64,000 nt of DNA from Sparassis latifolia (GCA_018466975.1 CM031554.1:1364001-1428000), one strand, 5' to 3'. Counted from the first letter of the stretch, positions 36,101 to 47,937 are shown. Notes: generated by a model from the letters alone, not told the origin. Numbers and translations: made by a program.

Positions 36101-37724
36101 AGTGCGTTTTCCTCTTCTTCCGCTTTACGCATTTTCTAAAGAAGCAGTAAGTACGCGAAGTAGGCAACTTATACTAATGCCACTCACCTTGCCCATGCTC
36201 TTCATGATGACTTGTTCAGGCTGTTGCGATCGCTCTGCTTCCCAGCACAGAAGCTCCGCGCTTGCCCAGTCGAGCTCGTACTTCAACCTCAATTGTACCA
36301 CTTTCAAGAAGTAGTTGTTGAGCAGATTCTCCAAAGAAGAGCTCAGACTGAATGGCTGGAAACCATGTGTCTCTGTGTCCGGTTCACTGAAATCCTCCAG
36401 GTACTGATCGGACGCGTCCGCTGTCTCTTCGACTTCCACATCCTCATCCTCGAGTTCAGGATCGGGCGAGACAGGCAGCGTAATTGTATCCGTGGCATCC
36501 GCAGCTCTATCTTCCTTTAACCCGAAGTTGCGCACGACCTCGGCAACGTGCTCCTTCGATGGCTTTTGTGTGGCTGTCAGCCCGATCCTGAATTGCAAGG
36601 AAACCGCCCGCTTCAGCGCATCAAGAAAGATTGTTCCATCCTTTTGTAGGACCGGATATACACCTCGGAATCCAGATACGATCAATGTGAGATGCTGCGT
36701 GCGAGACAGAAGCCGTCGATCCCAGGCCATAAGAGCGCGTGCAGGTATGTCGGTCGCCAACGAGATCACAGGCAACGACATTGTGAGCACGAACTCGTCC
36801 CTGCCGAACGGCACGAAACCCGGTCGATAGTTACAAGCGGCCGCCTCATTGAAATCACTGAGGATGAGATGCAAAATCGTCAATCATCAAGAGTTTCACA
36901 AAACACCCTGCGCACTCACCGCTGTAGACAGCCGACGTTCATTTGAATCTTGTTAGTAGCAATGATTCCAAAGTCGTCATCTGAATGCTCATCGTATGCA
37001 TCGTATGCATCGTAGTCTTCCTCCATTTCATCGTTATCAGACCCTTCCTCCGTATGCTCATGACCAACAGAGATCTTCCTAGCTAGTGTCGAGAGCAAGT
37101 TCTTCAACAACATTTCTATCGTGCACGAGCGTTCCTCGTGAACGGCCTCCATTGCCCGTAGCACATGCGGAGGAGGATTTTCATCTTGCGAAAAGCAAAA
37201 GAAAGTGTGGCTCTCCGGATATTCAGATGTGTCTGGTACAAAATATGTTGTCTGTCCTAAGGGCCACAAAGTAGTGAACTCACCAGAGACGACGCAGTTC
37301 AGGGATACCAGGGGCTCCCCATTTGGTCTCACCACGTCACACTCAAATGCTCCTTCGTCCTCGCCAGCTTTTACGTCTGATTATATGCATCCGTCAGACG
37401 TTCCAGGGTAATCGCAACAAGGAAGAGTCACATACGGCGAACATGGAGATCATTGACCTTGAAGCCTTCCTTTGACGCTTCCTTCATGGCATTGAAATCT
37501 GCGATAAATTTCTTGCGTCCTTTCATGGTCTTCGTTGGTGAATCCATCGTTCTGAGTCCTTTAGTGCGCTCGATGCTATGTGGTGGAGATAGCGCTGAAG
37601 ATACAGGCCCAAACAGCGTGTGGCTTCCTCCTGTCTTCTGGCGCTTCGACACACGTTCCCACCCAGATTCTAGAAAGGGGCTCGCGTTGCGAACCGTACC
37701 AGAACGCAGCTCACGATCAGGCAT
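33177..37724 (-). CDS. PARP catalytic domain - UBE2Q-type E2 ubiquitin-conjugating fusion
   Basis: Starts at 37724 (MPDRELRSGTVR). Domains in order: disordered basic N-terminus; RWD-like region (37335-36920, with YPESHTFFCFSQDENPPP) and an acidic linker; a large exon 36883-36125 (PFGRDEFVLTMSLPVISL) of unknown fold; a PARP catalytic domain; an E2 domain. The PARP part, after removing introns, reads DAAWSILRW, CTAHIEELRS, WRQFRFSVGAPDAEAKF, LYAFHGSPLKNWHSIIRHGL, AHGRAYGNGVYFA, NQPSRFVSTDPYFVVADT and IVCRYLLV. It keeps the NAD-binding His and Tyr, but the usual catalytic Glu position reads Pro (STDPYF), so mono-ADP-ribosylation or inactivity is expected. The E2 part has ELGWYMPPELIGDNLFQW, GGGHVTGGGSMCMDLLTADG (Cys in the active-site position), SISAILLQIRLAISNLEPRP, then WKIPQGLDKLAH-stop. 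This fusion class is known in fungi. Exons around 35350-36120 are not fully resolved. Confidence 0.93.
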
Positions 37725-39580
37725 ATGATCTTAAGAGCGCAGGACCGTTTACTTTTGTTCTTGGAAGTCAGGAAGAATGAGGCGGATTATTGCCACCCTC
37801 AGCACGCGTGGTGTCACGCAGGAGTCACAACATACGCGGTCACCTGCTACGAGACTCACTCCGCGTAACGCGTTCAACAAGTTTGAACTGACACGCAGAA
37901 GGTGATAAGACCCTACGTTCTGGTTCAATGGAGTCTATGTTTCATAAAATATTCAATTCAGGTAAAGTAGTACAGTCTGGAACCTCGAATCAACCTTGAA
38001 TTCAATTCATACTACCAGCTCTGACAGGCCCCGTTCCAATGCGACTTCCTCTTTGGGCGCAAGGTGGAGGCTGTGTACAGCGAAGATCATAGCTCAACAC
38101 TGGTTCCTCACTGTCCGAGGCTGTTGCAACACGAGCACTCTTCCTTCAACATCGCGCAAGCCGTCAACTTTTGATCTGGCACCTCCGCCTTCTGTGGCAG
38201 ATCTCATCCTCTGAGCGCTTTGGACTCCAGCACTCCATATGTGTGTCCCATACGCAGTGATGGTCTTCCAAACGAGTTCAAGACTGCATTCTGCGATACT
38301 CTGTGCAATTGTAGTAATCGCCCGTCTTTCGCGCCCAGTCATTTCTAGCTTCAAACTTCCAACTGATCACATACCTCCATATCTTCCACCTCCAACTCAG
38401 ATATCAGTCTCGGAGCATTTCATTGGGCTTCAACGTCTCGTGTGCGTCTTCAGGGCTTGTCGATGTAATGGCCAACATCTGTCTGGCATATGTCGGGCAT
38501 CCTGCATCTCGCAGTCGCACGCTTTCCGGTCAAGAAAATTCGAAATTCTGTAATTCGCAGGTGCACATAGCATCTGTAGGAACAGGTCCACAATAGCCTT
38601 ACCTGGTCTTCGGCATCTTGCATTCGAATATCTAGTACGGAGCTGCATGTCCGTCTCAGAGGGGTGGACTCCGGCTTACTGTACTAGGGCTCCGTGGTGC
38701 TGTCAGAATTGCATTCAATTCATTGCTCTTGTCGCTCAACATTTCAGGTTCGATGCACCTGCATCCAGCTTCTACCTTGGCGTCTGAAGAAATGATTCCG
38801 TATCTTGTGGCCACTCTAGGTCATCTGCTCCAGATTCATGGAACACTGGGTCAGACCCGCGATCCCGACGGAACGGAACATACTGATGTTACTTACATCG
38901 AAAAATATCCTGGCAGGCGAGCCGCACAATTTCCAGGCTGGGAAAGAACAGCCGGTCACTGCAGAGAAGCTCAACGAGCCAGGATGTGGTGCGTAGCTTT
39001 GCGTGAATTTCGACTGCAGGGCAACTGTCGAATCACATAACGGAGCAGCCAGGGGCAGTGAATGTGCGCAGTAGTTTTGACAACAGTGGCTAGTATCACT
39101 CATCGATATCTGTATATGTACTGAGTTTGTCCTACAGGTATACTCCGCACTGCGGTTCCTATGACGTGGCACCGGAATCCGGGCAACTGGATTGGCTGTC
39201 TGTGTCTCCGCGACGTTACTTGAGTGGTCCCTGTCATTGGCGAGACGACGGAAACAGCAGGTCGGTAGTAGGATGTGTTTTATTGCGAGTGCCCCCGCTA
39301 TCCCTTCGACCTGGCCGCTGCAATCCGTCGGGAGGCCGTTACATACATAGGACATGTGCGACGCAGTCCGCAGTATGTTCATAACCTTATCTACATCTGA
39401 TACGTGTCATTTGACGAAACGCTCGCAGGTACTCACCACCGTGAAAATTGCTGCAACAGTGCGAATTTTGAGTACATAATGGCTTTGCTCGCGATTCGTT
39501 GTGAACAACAGGGCCAGCATTGAGTGAATCGTCAAAAAAGATGCTCATTTTGACATCAACGGACGAGTCATGTATAGATA
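37725..39580. other. Intergenic; possible transposon-protein fragment
   Basis: No complete gene. On the plus strand near 38880-38960 a short stretch reads VTYIEKYPGRRAAQFPGWER; the YPG-rich pattern recalls sequences near transposase genes of Agaricomycete DNA transposons, but it is too short to assign. A 188-codon minus-strand frame across 38816-39382 has no domain and is taken as chance. Confidence 0.4.
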
Positions 39581-40015
39581 TAGGCTCGTTAACCAGCCTC
39601 TAGTATATAGGAAGAAAGAGTCGTTCCTCTATATAGAGGCTGGATCCTCGTATGAGGGGCTTCTGAGAGGTCCCCCGTGGGAACGGCGGAGTTTGACCAT
39701 GCCGACGGCGCGGCCAAAATGCGTACAAAACTTGAGATGTGAAGGAGGCAATGTGACATACGGCGCATACAAAAATTTTAGCATAGCTTCTAGGAAATGA
39801 GTGGCAATTTTTTCAGCACTTTTCGCCGGCTGAACTATTGTGCAATGCATTTATTTTCCTACTGCACAGAGGGAGCTCGGCGTTCACCCGAGCAGAAGCT
39901 CGCGTCATGATCATGTGCAAATCATGTGAGGGCAAGCTGCCGTTGCGCCGACGTCAATATTCAACGTTTCCCATGGGGGACCTCTCAGAGGCCTCTCATA
40001 CGAGGTTCGAGACTA
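39581..40015. mobile_element. 435-bp inverted-repeat element (MITE) with 9-bp target duplication
   Basis: Bounded by GTATAGATA at 39572-39580 and 40016-40024. The left end TAGGCTCG and right end TAGTCTCG (reverse complement) match 7 of 8. A second, longer inverted pair (39646-39684 with 39966-40005, about 39 bp, few mismatches) continues the same terminal repeat. Between the outer 14 bp and this block the left arm carries a 51-bp palindrome (39593-39643) that the right arm lacks. No transposase is present. A 9-bp duplication is typical of Mutator-like elements, so a MULE-derived MITE is the best guess; hAT (8 bp) is the alternative. Confidence 0.82.
39593..39643. repeat. Hairpin nested in the left terminal repeat of the MITE
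   Basis: CCAGCCTCTAGTATATAGGA (39593-39612) pairs with TCCTCTATATAGAGGCTGG (39625-39643) with one or two mismatches around a 12-bp loop. It interrupts the left arm only: the right arm goes directly from AACC to TCGTATGAG. So it was either inserted later or deleted from the right arm. Confidence 0.75.
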
Positions 40016-40376
40016 GTATAGATACATCGCACCGGAGTTCAATAATATTACGGTACGAGAGCCTGCATTCATGTAATATACATAGTGTGGACTCGTCTGG
40101 TTTCGTAAGTACTAGTACTTAACTAGTACTAGTGTTTCTGTTAAGCCCAGCGGTCGCCGAATATCCGAATTCGGGCCGGAGTTGCAATACTTGCGACTGA
40201 ATGGTAACCAATCCGATATCTCCGTGTGCGCATTATGTTGAGCTCGTGGGCAGTACTTATCCGACCGGAAGGGAGGAACAGCCCATACAAACTCTCACGT
40301 CTCCTCTGCATCTTCTCTCGTTAATTTTCATCTTTTCCGCTTACCCTTCACTTTTGACGACATTTCTACGCAGAAG

Positions 40377-42518
40377 ATGGCTCGGACACATAGCTGTCCC
40401 TCGGGCAACCAGCAGGCCGTAGAACAGGACAGCTTTTGGTCCACGAACGGGGTCAACTGGGATACGCACAGAATAGGCTGGCTGGTTGCTGGTGTATGTG
40501 CTGCTATCGTATGTCTTTCGTTATATGCGCACGATTCGCGGCAACTAAGCGAGTATAGACTGTTATACTCACGATCATCAATGTGGCGAGACATTGCCGG
40601 TACGTCCTTGGTCTGTCTCATCTGTATTTATTAATGATCATGATGCAGGAATTATACCAACCGTGGAGAGCAACGACAAATGTACGCAGAACACCGGCTC
40701 TTCACTCGCATTGTATTCAATGTGTCTGCGTAGCCTACGTATCTTGTACATGCCACCGGTCTATGCGATCATCTCCTTCCTGTCATACAGGTTCTTCCGC
40801 AGTTACACATATTACGACCTGGTTGAGACAGGTGAGTCTCACATGTTTCCACTGAGCTCAATTTGACATAGTACGCTGTTAGCCTACGAGGTATGATCAC
40901 CCACGTCATCTAGTCAGTGCCACTAACCCTGTACCAGTCTGTGACTCTTAGTGCCTTTCTGTGAGTACTTTGGAGTTCACAGTAGTCCCACCTAATCTTT
41001 CAAGCTAGCCTACTACTCATCGAATTTGTAGCCGCCACGTCTGTGGGACACAACGTCAACAACGCTATCCTCCGCAAAGACAAGCAGAGCTTACCACTTC
41101 CTGTCAGTTCGTAATGTGGCTCTTTGTCAACACTGCTGATATCTTACCCTCAGTTCTGCTTCTGGAGATATAGGCCCACAAAGGTTGGACTTCTCTCCGT
41201 TACCATGTTGGTTTCTAACAGCTATCTGCACAGCCGTACTTCATGTACACTCTTAAAGTACGTGACTGACCTCTTGACTTCAAATGCGGCCCGCTCATGG
41301 GCGCATTAGTGGTCTGTCTTACAATATGTGATTATGCGTCCTCGTAAGCTCGATTATTCCCCGTTTCAGCGTTGTAAGCCTCACCCGTGCCTCCAGTTCT
41401 CTCCGTCATCGGGATCATATGCCAGGCGGCAGGCGTGCTGTGTGAATCGGGGGGATGGAGTTTCACGACAGCAAATGCGTACATCACCGTCATCGACGCC
41501 ATCAGCATCACGTGCGCAGAATTGACCTGTCTCGCGGGGCATCTGGTGTTCATTTCCTTTCTTCCGCCAGCATTACGCTATATGGACTGATCCTATTCTA
41601 TGCGCTCACGAGAGAGGAGCTGAAGGGCCGGCGTCCTCTCGCGAAGTTCTTGGCGATCAAACTGATTGTCATGTTTACGTTCTACCAAGGACTGGTCGTA
41701 CGTTCTATCTCGTTCGCTAACGGCAGTAAGCTGATTGTCCCGACTAGTTCGATGCGTTGGAAGGCAGGGTTATCCACGGTGCGTCATTTTAAGCTGAGTC
41801 TTCATTCTGAGCTGATGTCTCCGCAATAGCCACCAAGTATTGGACAGAGACCAATATTGCAGATGGACTGAATGCTCTGGCGACTTGCGTCGAGGTATCC
41901 CGATAGTTCGACTTAATATGTGACTTAATGCTCACAATGCTGCTAGATGGTGTTCTTCTCCACATTCATGATGTGGGCGTATTCAGTGAAGGATTACAGG
42001 GTCGAAGGTGAACGGACCTCCATCTGGCGACCATTGTGGGATAGGTAGGTGTGTCCTCTGCTATGGTAGAATCTAGCTAATCCCTCGTTTCTCCAGCATC
42101 AACTACAGTGCGTGGATCACTCTGTCGCATGCCATTGCATACTAACATTCTCGCAGGCGACTTCGCTCACGAGATCGCAGGCTCGTTCCGCTTCTTCCTC
42201 GCGTACTTCCGCAAAGAGCCATACACACAATCACGCGCGATCGAGACCGGGGCCGATGGCAAACCGCACGCGAAAATGGACTTCGGAGAGGCGTTCGGCG
42301 TCGAGGGCGCGCGGCTCCCGTACGATACGCGCGGCACCATTGATTCCCCAGGCATGCGCCCACGGATGAGCTACGACGAGGACATCAGACTGGCTCCGTA
42401 CACATACGCGACGCCAGACGTGCCCGCGGGTTCGCTCTCTAACTCGTCGGACTCGGTGGACGCGGGGCTCGGCGCCGTGCGGGACGCGCGCACGTTGCCC
42501 TCGTCCGCGCCACGGTAG
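40377..42518 (+). CDS. TMEM184 / OST-alpha (DUF300) family seven-pass membrane protein
   Basis: Organic-solute-transporter-alpha-like protein of endomembranes or vacuole in fungi; transported substrate not established. Start at 40377 (MARTHSCPSGN), then HRIGWLVAGVCAA. Splicing gives TVILTIINVARHCR, NYTNRGEQRQ, the family signature ILRILYMPPVYAIISFLSYR, FFRSYTYYDLVET, AYESVTLSAF, LIEFVAATSVGHN, FCFWRYRPTK, YFMYTLK, WSVLQYVIMRPL, then GIICQAAGVLCESGGWSF, LYGLILFYALTREELKGRRP and KLIVMFTFYQGLV, followed by MVFFSTFMMWAYSVKDY and FAHEIAGSFRFFLAYFRKEP. The last exon (from about 42159) is a disordered Asp/Ser/Pro-rich C-terminal tail ending SSAPR-stop at 42516-42518. Every junction examined is GT-AG and in frame. 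Looks intact. Confidence 0.95.
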
Positions 42519-42773
42519 AATTGGGTGCGCGCCTCCTTTGTATCTAAATAGCTGTCCTCTGCATTTTCTGCCTCTTTGTTTCTCTCGCTGTGATGTCGGT
42601 TTCGTTGTGTCTTGGACGATATGCACTTTGATTTCTGCTTTACCTGCTGATGCACGCCGGTGGTGAAAGAATCCCTCCATACGGAGATCCTCATAAGTCT
42701 AGATGTCGATATCTATGTCAGACTCTCGTGAGATATAATTGTGCTGATACTGACGACATGTCACGTACGGCAG

Positions 42774-43463
42774 CTACAGCCTTTGGATCTCGGCACTATA
42801 GTTAGTGTAGTCGAGTACATCCACAACCGCACGAAGCCCTTCGACACTCTCTTCCTCGGGGAATTCGCCGGTGTCGAGAGTCAAGTTTCCCAGCCGCGAT
42901 CCCACGGACGCACGATGTGCAAGGGATGCAGCTAACGTGGCGGCCTCGGCATCCGTGTGGCTTCCGCCACGCAAACGCAAGTCGTAGTCGGGGACAATGA
43001 ACTCCTCCCGGCTCCTGGCGTCGGCAAGCCTGTGGCGGTGAATAGCCCTCGGAACACACCTCAGTCGCCCATGCGAGTTGGGAAGGCAGACAGGGTGTGG
43101 TGCCAATGGTCGGCCTCTATCATGGTTTGATTGCCCATGGTGTACGCGGGAGCTGGAGAACGGGTCCACTACTCGGCCCAATGCAAGAGATGGGACATCA
43201 TCAATTACAATGTGGGTTTCTTTGATCTGAATTGTCAACAAACCGCTGGAACCGTTCGTATACGTTTGGATCAAACATTCTACGTCAACGGTCAGATGGA
43301 TTGATCTCAGCCTTTGAAAAAATTGAAGACCAAGTGTTCCGGCGCGGAAGAATGGAAACCATGGCATGTACGAATTCTGCGCTATCCGAACTTTCAGTGG
43401 TCGACGAGAGTTGAACGCACCCTCCAGGAGGGGTAGATATTGGATAGAATCGCGCGCTGACAT
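42774..43463 (-). CDS. Hypothetical protein, single-exon frame
   Basis: One uninterrupted frame of 229 codons from ATG 43463 (MSARDSIQYLPLLEG) to the stop at 42774. No membrane segment. The N-terminal half (LRSIHLTVDVECLIQTYTN) and C-terminal half (DYDLRLRGGSHTDAEAATLA, DTGEFPEEESVEGLRAVVDV) have normal composition, while the middle (HHGQSNHDRGRPLAPHPV) is odd and may contain an unrecognised intron. It converges with the OST-alpha-like gene 255 bp away. No family recognised. The frame is long enough to be real but could be a remnant. Confidence 0.5.
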   Translation of the reverse strand: MSARDSIQYLPLLEGAFNSRRPLKVRIAQNSYMPWFPFFRAGTLGLQFFQRLRSIHLTVDVECLIQTYTNGSSGLLTIQIKETHIVIDDVPSLALGRVVDPFSSSRVHHGQSNHDRGRPLAPHPVCLPNSHGRLRCVPRAIHRHRLADARSREEFIVPDYDLRLRGGSHTDAEAATLAASLAHRASVGSRLGNLTLDTGEFPEEESVEGLRAVVDVLDYTNYSAEIQRL

Positions 43464-43671
43464 CTTATGCCAGGAACTCCTCCATTTCTTTCGTTACCAT
43501 GCATCCGCGTTCGCGAATGACAGACCGCAATAGTTCTATGATTCCTTATCCATTCCGACTCCTTCATGACACGCTGAAGACTTTCCATTCGCAAAAACAA
43601 GTATCAGATAATCATTCTATCCCCCATGCTACTTCTGCAACGCTTGTAATCACCAAGGTGAGGAACGCATC

Positions 43672-43991
43672 TCACGCCTTGGCGCCCTTCGGGGCCTTCC
43701 CACCGCTGGGTGGCGGCGCCGCGGCGTTGCGCGTGCCGGTTGGGGCGCGTGGGGGAGCGGTCTTATCGCCACCAGCCTTTGCCTGACGGGTGATCGGACG
43801 AGATCAGCGAATGATATGAAGAAGGTTTCGCCAACGATACCTGGGTGGCCGCTGGGCGCGCGGTCTCGGCGGGGGCGTTCTTAGCTGCGCCAGTAGCTAT
43901 GAAACGAAGAAAGGTGGATCAACATGCAATATTCGAGGGAAGAGATGGTGGCAAGTTGCAGCTCACCCTTGGATCCTTTCGCAGGAGGCAT
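43672..43991 (-). CDS. Small basic Ala/Pro/Lys-rich protein, three exons, 63 residues
   Basis: Three short exons join in frame: 43967-43991, 43841-43896 and 43672-43782 (192 nt with stop). Introns have GTGAGC...ATAG and GTATCG...GTCAG ends. The product starts MPPAKGSKATGAAKN and ends GGKAPKGAKA; it is rich in Ala, Pro, Gly and Lys, with no hydrophobic segment. The lack of any hydrophobic core suggests an intrinsically disordered, perhaps nucleic-acid-binding peptide. A TATA box (TATAAAGG, 44093 to 44086) lies about 100 nt upstream. No family recognised. Real-gene support comes from consistent splicing, start context and stop. Confidence 0.7.
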
Positions 43992-44085
43992 CGTATTACT
44001 AGGGGATGAAAAGTGTGCGGTGAAGCGATGAGGTGTGGATACGAGTGCTCTGTGGCTGATGCAACAATAGCAGTCAGCCTACCCG

Positions 44086-44093
44086 CCTTTATA
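44086..44093 (-). promoter_or_regulatory. TATA box of the small basic protein gene
   Basis: TATAAAGG on the minus strand, about 95-100 nt upstream of the ATG at 43991. A good consensus for a TATA-driven fungal promoter. Confidence 0.5.
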
Positions 44094-44099
44094 CTATTC

Positions 44100-45958
44100 A
44101 GATTGTCAAGCTCTGTCTGAGACAGCACATTCGTTGGCTGGTGGAGAAACTGCGGCAGGACGCTCCCGGCGCAGATTCGCGGATCGTTTGTCGACCTTTC
44201 ATTTCCGTTCAAGAACCTGGGACCGAGGAGCAAGAAGTTTCGCAGAGCATCGACCCTGTCCAAACCCATTTGCGCCAGGTCAGTTAGTCCTCATCGAGCG
44301 TGCAGATTGCGAGCTCCGGAACGTACAGACGTGCACAACGCCAAAGGATCTGCGAGAAGTAGATATGACTTGACGCGGACGTCTTCTGCAGAAACCACCA
44401 CGTCCTATTATGATTGTACGTCCATGCTCGCGTGACTGCTGCTAGGCGGTGCCACATGATACCCCCATCGCAAAACAGCCGGAGGCGGAAGTACACCAGG
44501 ATAGAAAATAGTAAATGAATTCATCGTGACCAGCTATAGAGCTATAGGAGCGTCAAGACAGACTGTTTAGTTTCATGCGATCCTAACTCATATAGGTATC
44601 TGTACCTGCATGGAGCAAAGTTGACGCAATCCTATGGCAACATTTCCCCCGGAGGCACGGCTGCTAGTAGACCAGATGAGATTGCACTTGAGTCCTAGAG
44701 TGCGCACGGTACAACAGAAGCCTTAGAGCCGCTGCATACGGTCAAAATTATCACATCATCCCAAGACGTCACAGAAGGCTCAAAGATCATCCCAAACTTC
44801 ATCCTGATGCGCGAAATCAATGTACCAGAAACGTCCGGTGAGCCTTCCACAGTTAATGTCGGGACATTAACCTTCTGAGAGGCGACGATCGCTTGCATCT
44901 GGCACAGTTTTCGTGCGATTACCCAGTGAGTCTACGATTGGGGCAATCAGAGTACAAGAGCGAGGTCAGTCTCGTGTCCTAACACGAGCGGCAGCCTCCT
45001 CTAAATTGTAGACAAGTTACTTCCAGAGTGAATGGTGACTCTCTTTAGGAGGACGATCCCTAGCTCTACCTTGTCATGTGCCGAACATCATGGTCGCAGA
45101 TCATCGTCCGGCTCCTCAGGCCTCAGGCCTCATAGGCAGGCAGGAGAGATACACAACTTAGGCTTCATGCCGTCCTTGGACGAGTCAATTCGAAGGAACC
45201 AGCATACTGAAGGCGGACCAATAGCAAGAAAAGGCGAGACGATAACACGGATGGTCGGGTCGAAAAGTGCCAACGAGCTAATGAGATCCTTCGCAGTAGC
45301 TCTTTTCGCCATTAGCCAAGCACTCATGTCAAGAAACAGGATAGCACACCTCGTGAGCACGCGGCCGAATATTCCTTCGACGACGTCCGACGGGCGAAAC
45401 CGCATCACTAGAAGCTGCGTCAAACAAAGCTCAGAACAGACGCAATTGACCCACTCTGGTGTCCGAAGAGATCATGACTGATAAGTACATCGTGCCGAGT
45501 TCCATGCGCAGCTGTCGAAGCCGTGGGTGAATGACGTCCCGTTGACCTGCGGTCGTATGGGGTACGCTTCGTAAGTTCTGGGTTTTACAAGAGTGGAGAG
45601 TCTTACTGGCCTCGCTATAATACCCTTTTCAACCTTGAGAGTGCTAGCTCTGAAGATGACGACTTGGAGTACTAGTCCGAGTCAGTGAATGGCTGCAGTG
45701 AGTACCGATCAAATCTTATCTCGGGTTATCAATCAACCGATCCTCTGGCATCTTATCAGATAAATTGTTCGCTGCTTGTGCCGCCGGTGACGAAAACCTC
45801 TGGCACGATGTGTGCCAATTCAACGAATTTCAACATTCAGCGTTGGTATCATGGCGCTCGGGGACTTACGGGGGCCTCTCTTCCACCGTATATACGCTGC
45901 AGTGTGACGTGTGGGAATACTAGGCCTCCTTGAGCGTGCAGACACAGGACGAAAAGAA
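44100..45958. other. Intergenic, no gene recognised
   Basis: Several short frames. 45032-45481 (plus, 149 codons) and 45130-45423 (minus, contains AILFLDMSAWLMAKRATAKD) overlap on opposite strands, and neither has a recognised domain or start context. The final part is the 5' flank of the FAD oxidoreductase gene. Confidence 0.45.
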
Positions 45959-47703
45959 ATGGCAGCTGCAGCGCTCAACAGAACTGTCGCAGTGCTTGGT
46001 GCGTCCTACGGAGGTGAGCGAACATGCGCAAGTGGCGGACACGAACAACCTTGATGAAAATCGTCCTGCAGGTGCCCGCGCAGCACAACTCCTTGCGGGG
46101 GCGCTCCCAGATGGCTGGAGGGTGGTTGTCATAGATCGGAATAGCCACTTGAACCACCTCTACGTTCTACCCCGCTACGCAGTGGTTCCAGGGCACGAAC
46201 ACAAGGCGTTCATTCCCTACACCAACATATTTCAAAGCCCGAACGGCAAAGAGAACCCCGGACACATCTTCCTGCACGCACAGGTCACCGGCCTCTCACC
46301 CCGTAGTGTTACCCTGTCGCGCGCGTTTCCAGAGCACGGAATCCAGGGCCCGACCCCAACACTCCAGTTCGACTATCTCTTGTACTCACTGGGTAGCCAC
46401 CTGCCAGCACCCATCAATCTATGGGGCCCGGTCGACGATATCTACGGGTCCGTGGTGTCGCAGAACGCCAGTCGAGACCGGCAAGTGTCTGAGCCTTCTT
46501 CGTCCTATAACACCTCACTGGGTATACCGCCTTCTGCGCCTGTTGCTCCGCTTACGCAGGGGACCAAAGTTGAGGGCATCCAATGGATTAAGCGGTACCA
46601 TGAGCGTATCGAGAGCGCATCGAGTGTGCTCGTAGTTGGTGGTGGAGCACTTGGTATCCGTGAGTAACGCTGCAATCTGCAATTTATCCACTAAGCACTA
46701 GGTTGAGTCCATAGAGTATGCCACGGATGTTGCAGATGCGTATCCGACGAAACGTGTCACTCTTCTCCATTCTCGAGCCCAATTACTGCCGAGGTTTGAC
46801 GAGGGGATGCACAAGGAAAGTAGGTCACAACATAAATTACCGCTATTATTTTTGTTACTTATTCTTATATTCCTCTTTGCGTTGTGCAGTTCTCGCCAGA
46901 CTTTCTGCCTTGAACGTAGACACAATTCTGGGCGAACGTCTAGACCTATCGTCTCTGACCAACGGACAGGCTGTCCGCGGTGAGAATGATAGTATAGAGC
47001 GTGTTGTACGCACACAAAACGGCCGCCAGATTCGGGCAGAACTGATCGTATGTTTTCTTAGTCGCTCAAGGTTGTCCATATATATGATCATGTCATGCAG
47101 GTGCTCTGTACCGGTCAAATTCCGAACACTAACCTCTTCGGAAAGATGCTCCCGGATGCTATTGTCCCAGATGGTCCTTCAAAGGGAATGATACGTGTGC
47201 AAAGGACCATGCAAGTCGCACTTGCCTCTAAAGAGCATGTACCTGGGGGCGTGAGCCCGCAATTGAGCGTGCCGTACCCGCACCTGTTCGCGATTGGGGA
47301 CGCTGCGGATGCCTTTGGTGCGATTAAGTCCGGCCGCAGTGCCCATTCCCAGGTATGGTGCATCTGTTTTCTCCATCATGGCTTCTCGCTGACGGATTGC
47401 CATAGTGCGAAGTTGCTGTGCGCAACATTGTCAAGCTTATCGCTCGTTCTGAGGGTCGGGAGGGTGATTCTGCTTTGGAGTCTTACGCGCCTGATCCCCC
47501 GGCGATCAAGGTGTCCCTCGGTCTTGTAAAGCTCCATTGTTCATCAGTCATGGCTCGATATCTGATGCCTACTGCAGGACCGCGGTGTGTATCAGATGCA
47601 CGGCAAAATTGTTACGGTTGCGGAAGCTCAGGTGGATATGGAAGCGCATCGGATGTGGCAGATGTACGGGGCTGAAACCGATGAGGAGGGCATGCACTTA
47701 TGA
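45959..47703 (+). CDS. AIF/AMID-type FAD-dependent NAD(P)H oxidoreductase
   Basis: Pyridine-nucleotide-disulphide-type flavoprotein, close in form to AIFM2/FSP1 and Ndi-like enzymes that pass electrons from NAD(P)H to quinones. Start at 45959: MAAAALNRTVAVLGASYGG, a GxxxGG FAD-binding loop split by the first intron before ARAAQLLA. Then VVVIDRNSHLNHLYVLPRY, the second nucleotide fold VLVVGGGALGIQYATDVA (intron after GI), VTLLHSRAQLLPRF, VLCTGQIPNTNLF, and the C-terminal FAD motif YPHLFAIGDAADAFGAIK. The end is GLDRGVYQMHGKIVTVAEAQ, with stop at 47701-47703. All seven exons join in frame. No clear targeting peptide or myristoylation Gly is visible, so location is uncertain. Intact. Confidence 0.94.
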
Positions 47704-47937
47704 GTTGACCTCGTGCACAGATTTTGATAGGTGGTTGTTCGTAGATTGCGACTCAAATAAGATCTCGAGAGCTTGACGTGCCAGCGTTGCGTGACAAGGC
47801 GCGCCTTGTCACGGTGCGTGATGCGGTGTGACAGACGCGCAATAGCCGAATATGGAATCACAGTACTACGCGACCACTATCACGACGACGACTAGGCAAA
47901 TATTATTTCGCCAGCAGCATCCTTGGCAGACAGTCTT

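Noticed and set aside
38816..39382. 188-codon open frame on the minus strand
   Set aside because: No domain, odd Cys/Ser/His-rich composition and no start or splice context. The plus-strand YPGRRAAQFPG fragment is at least as plausible.
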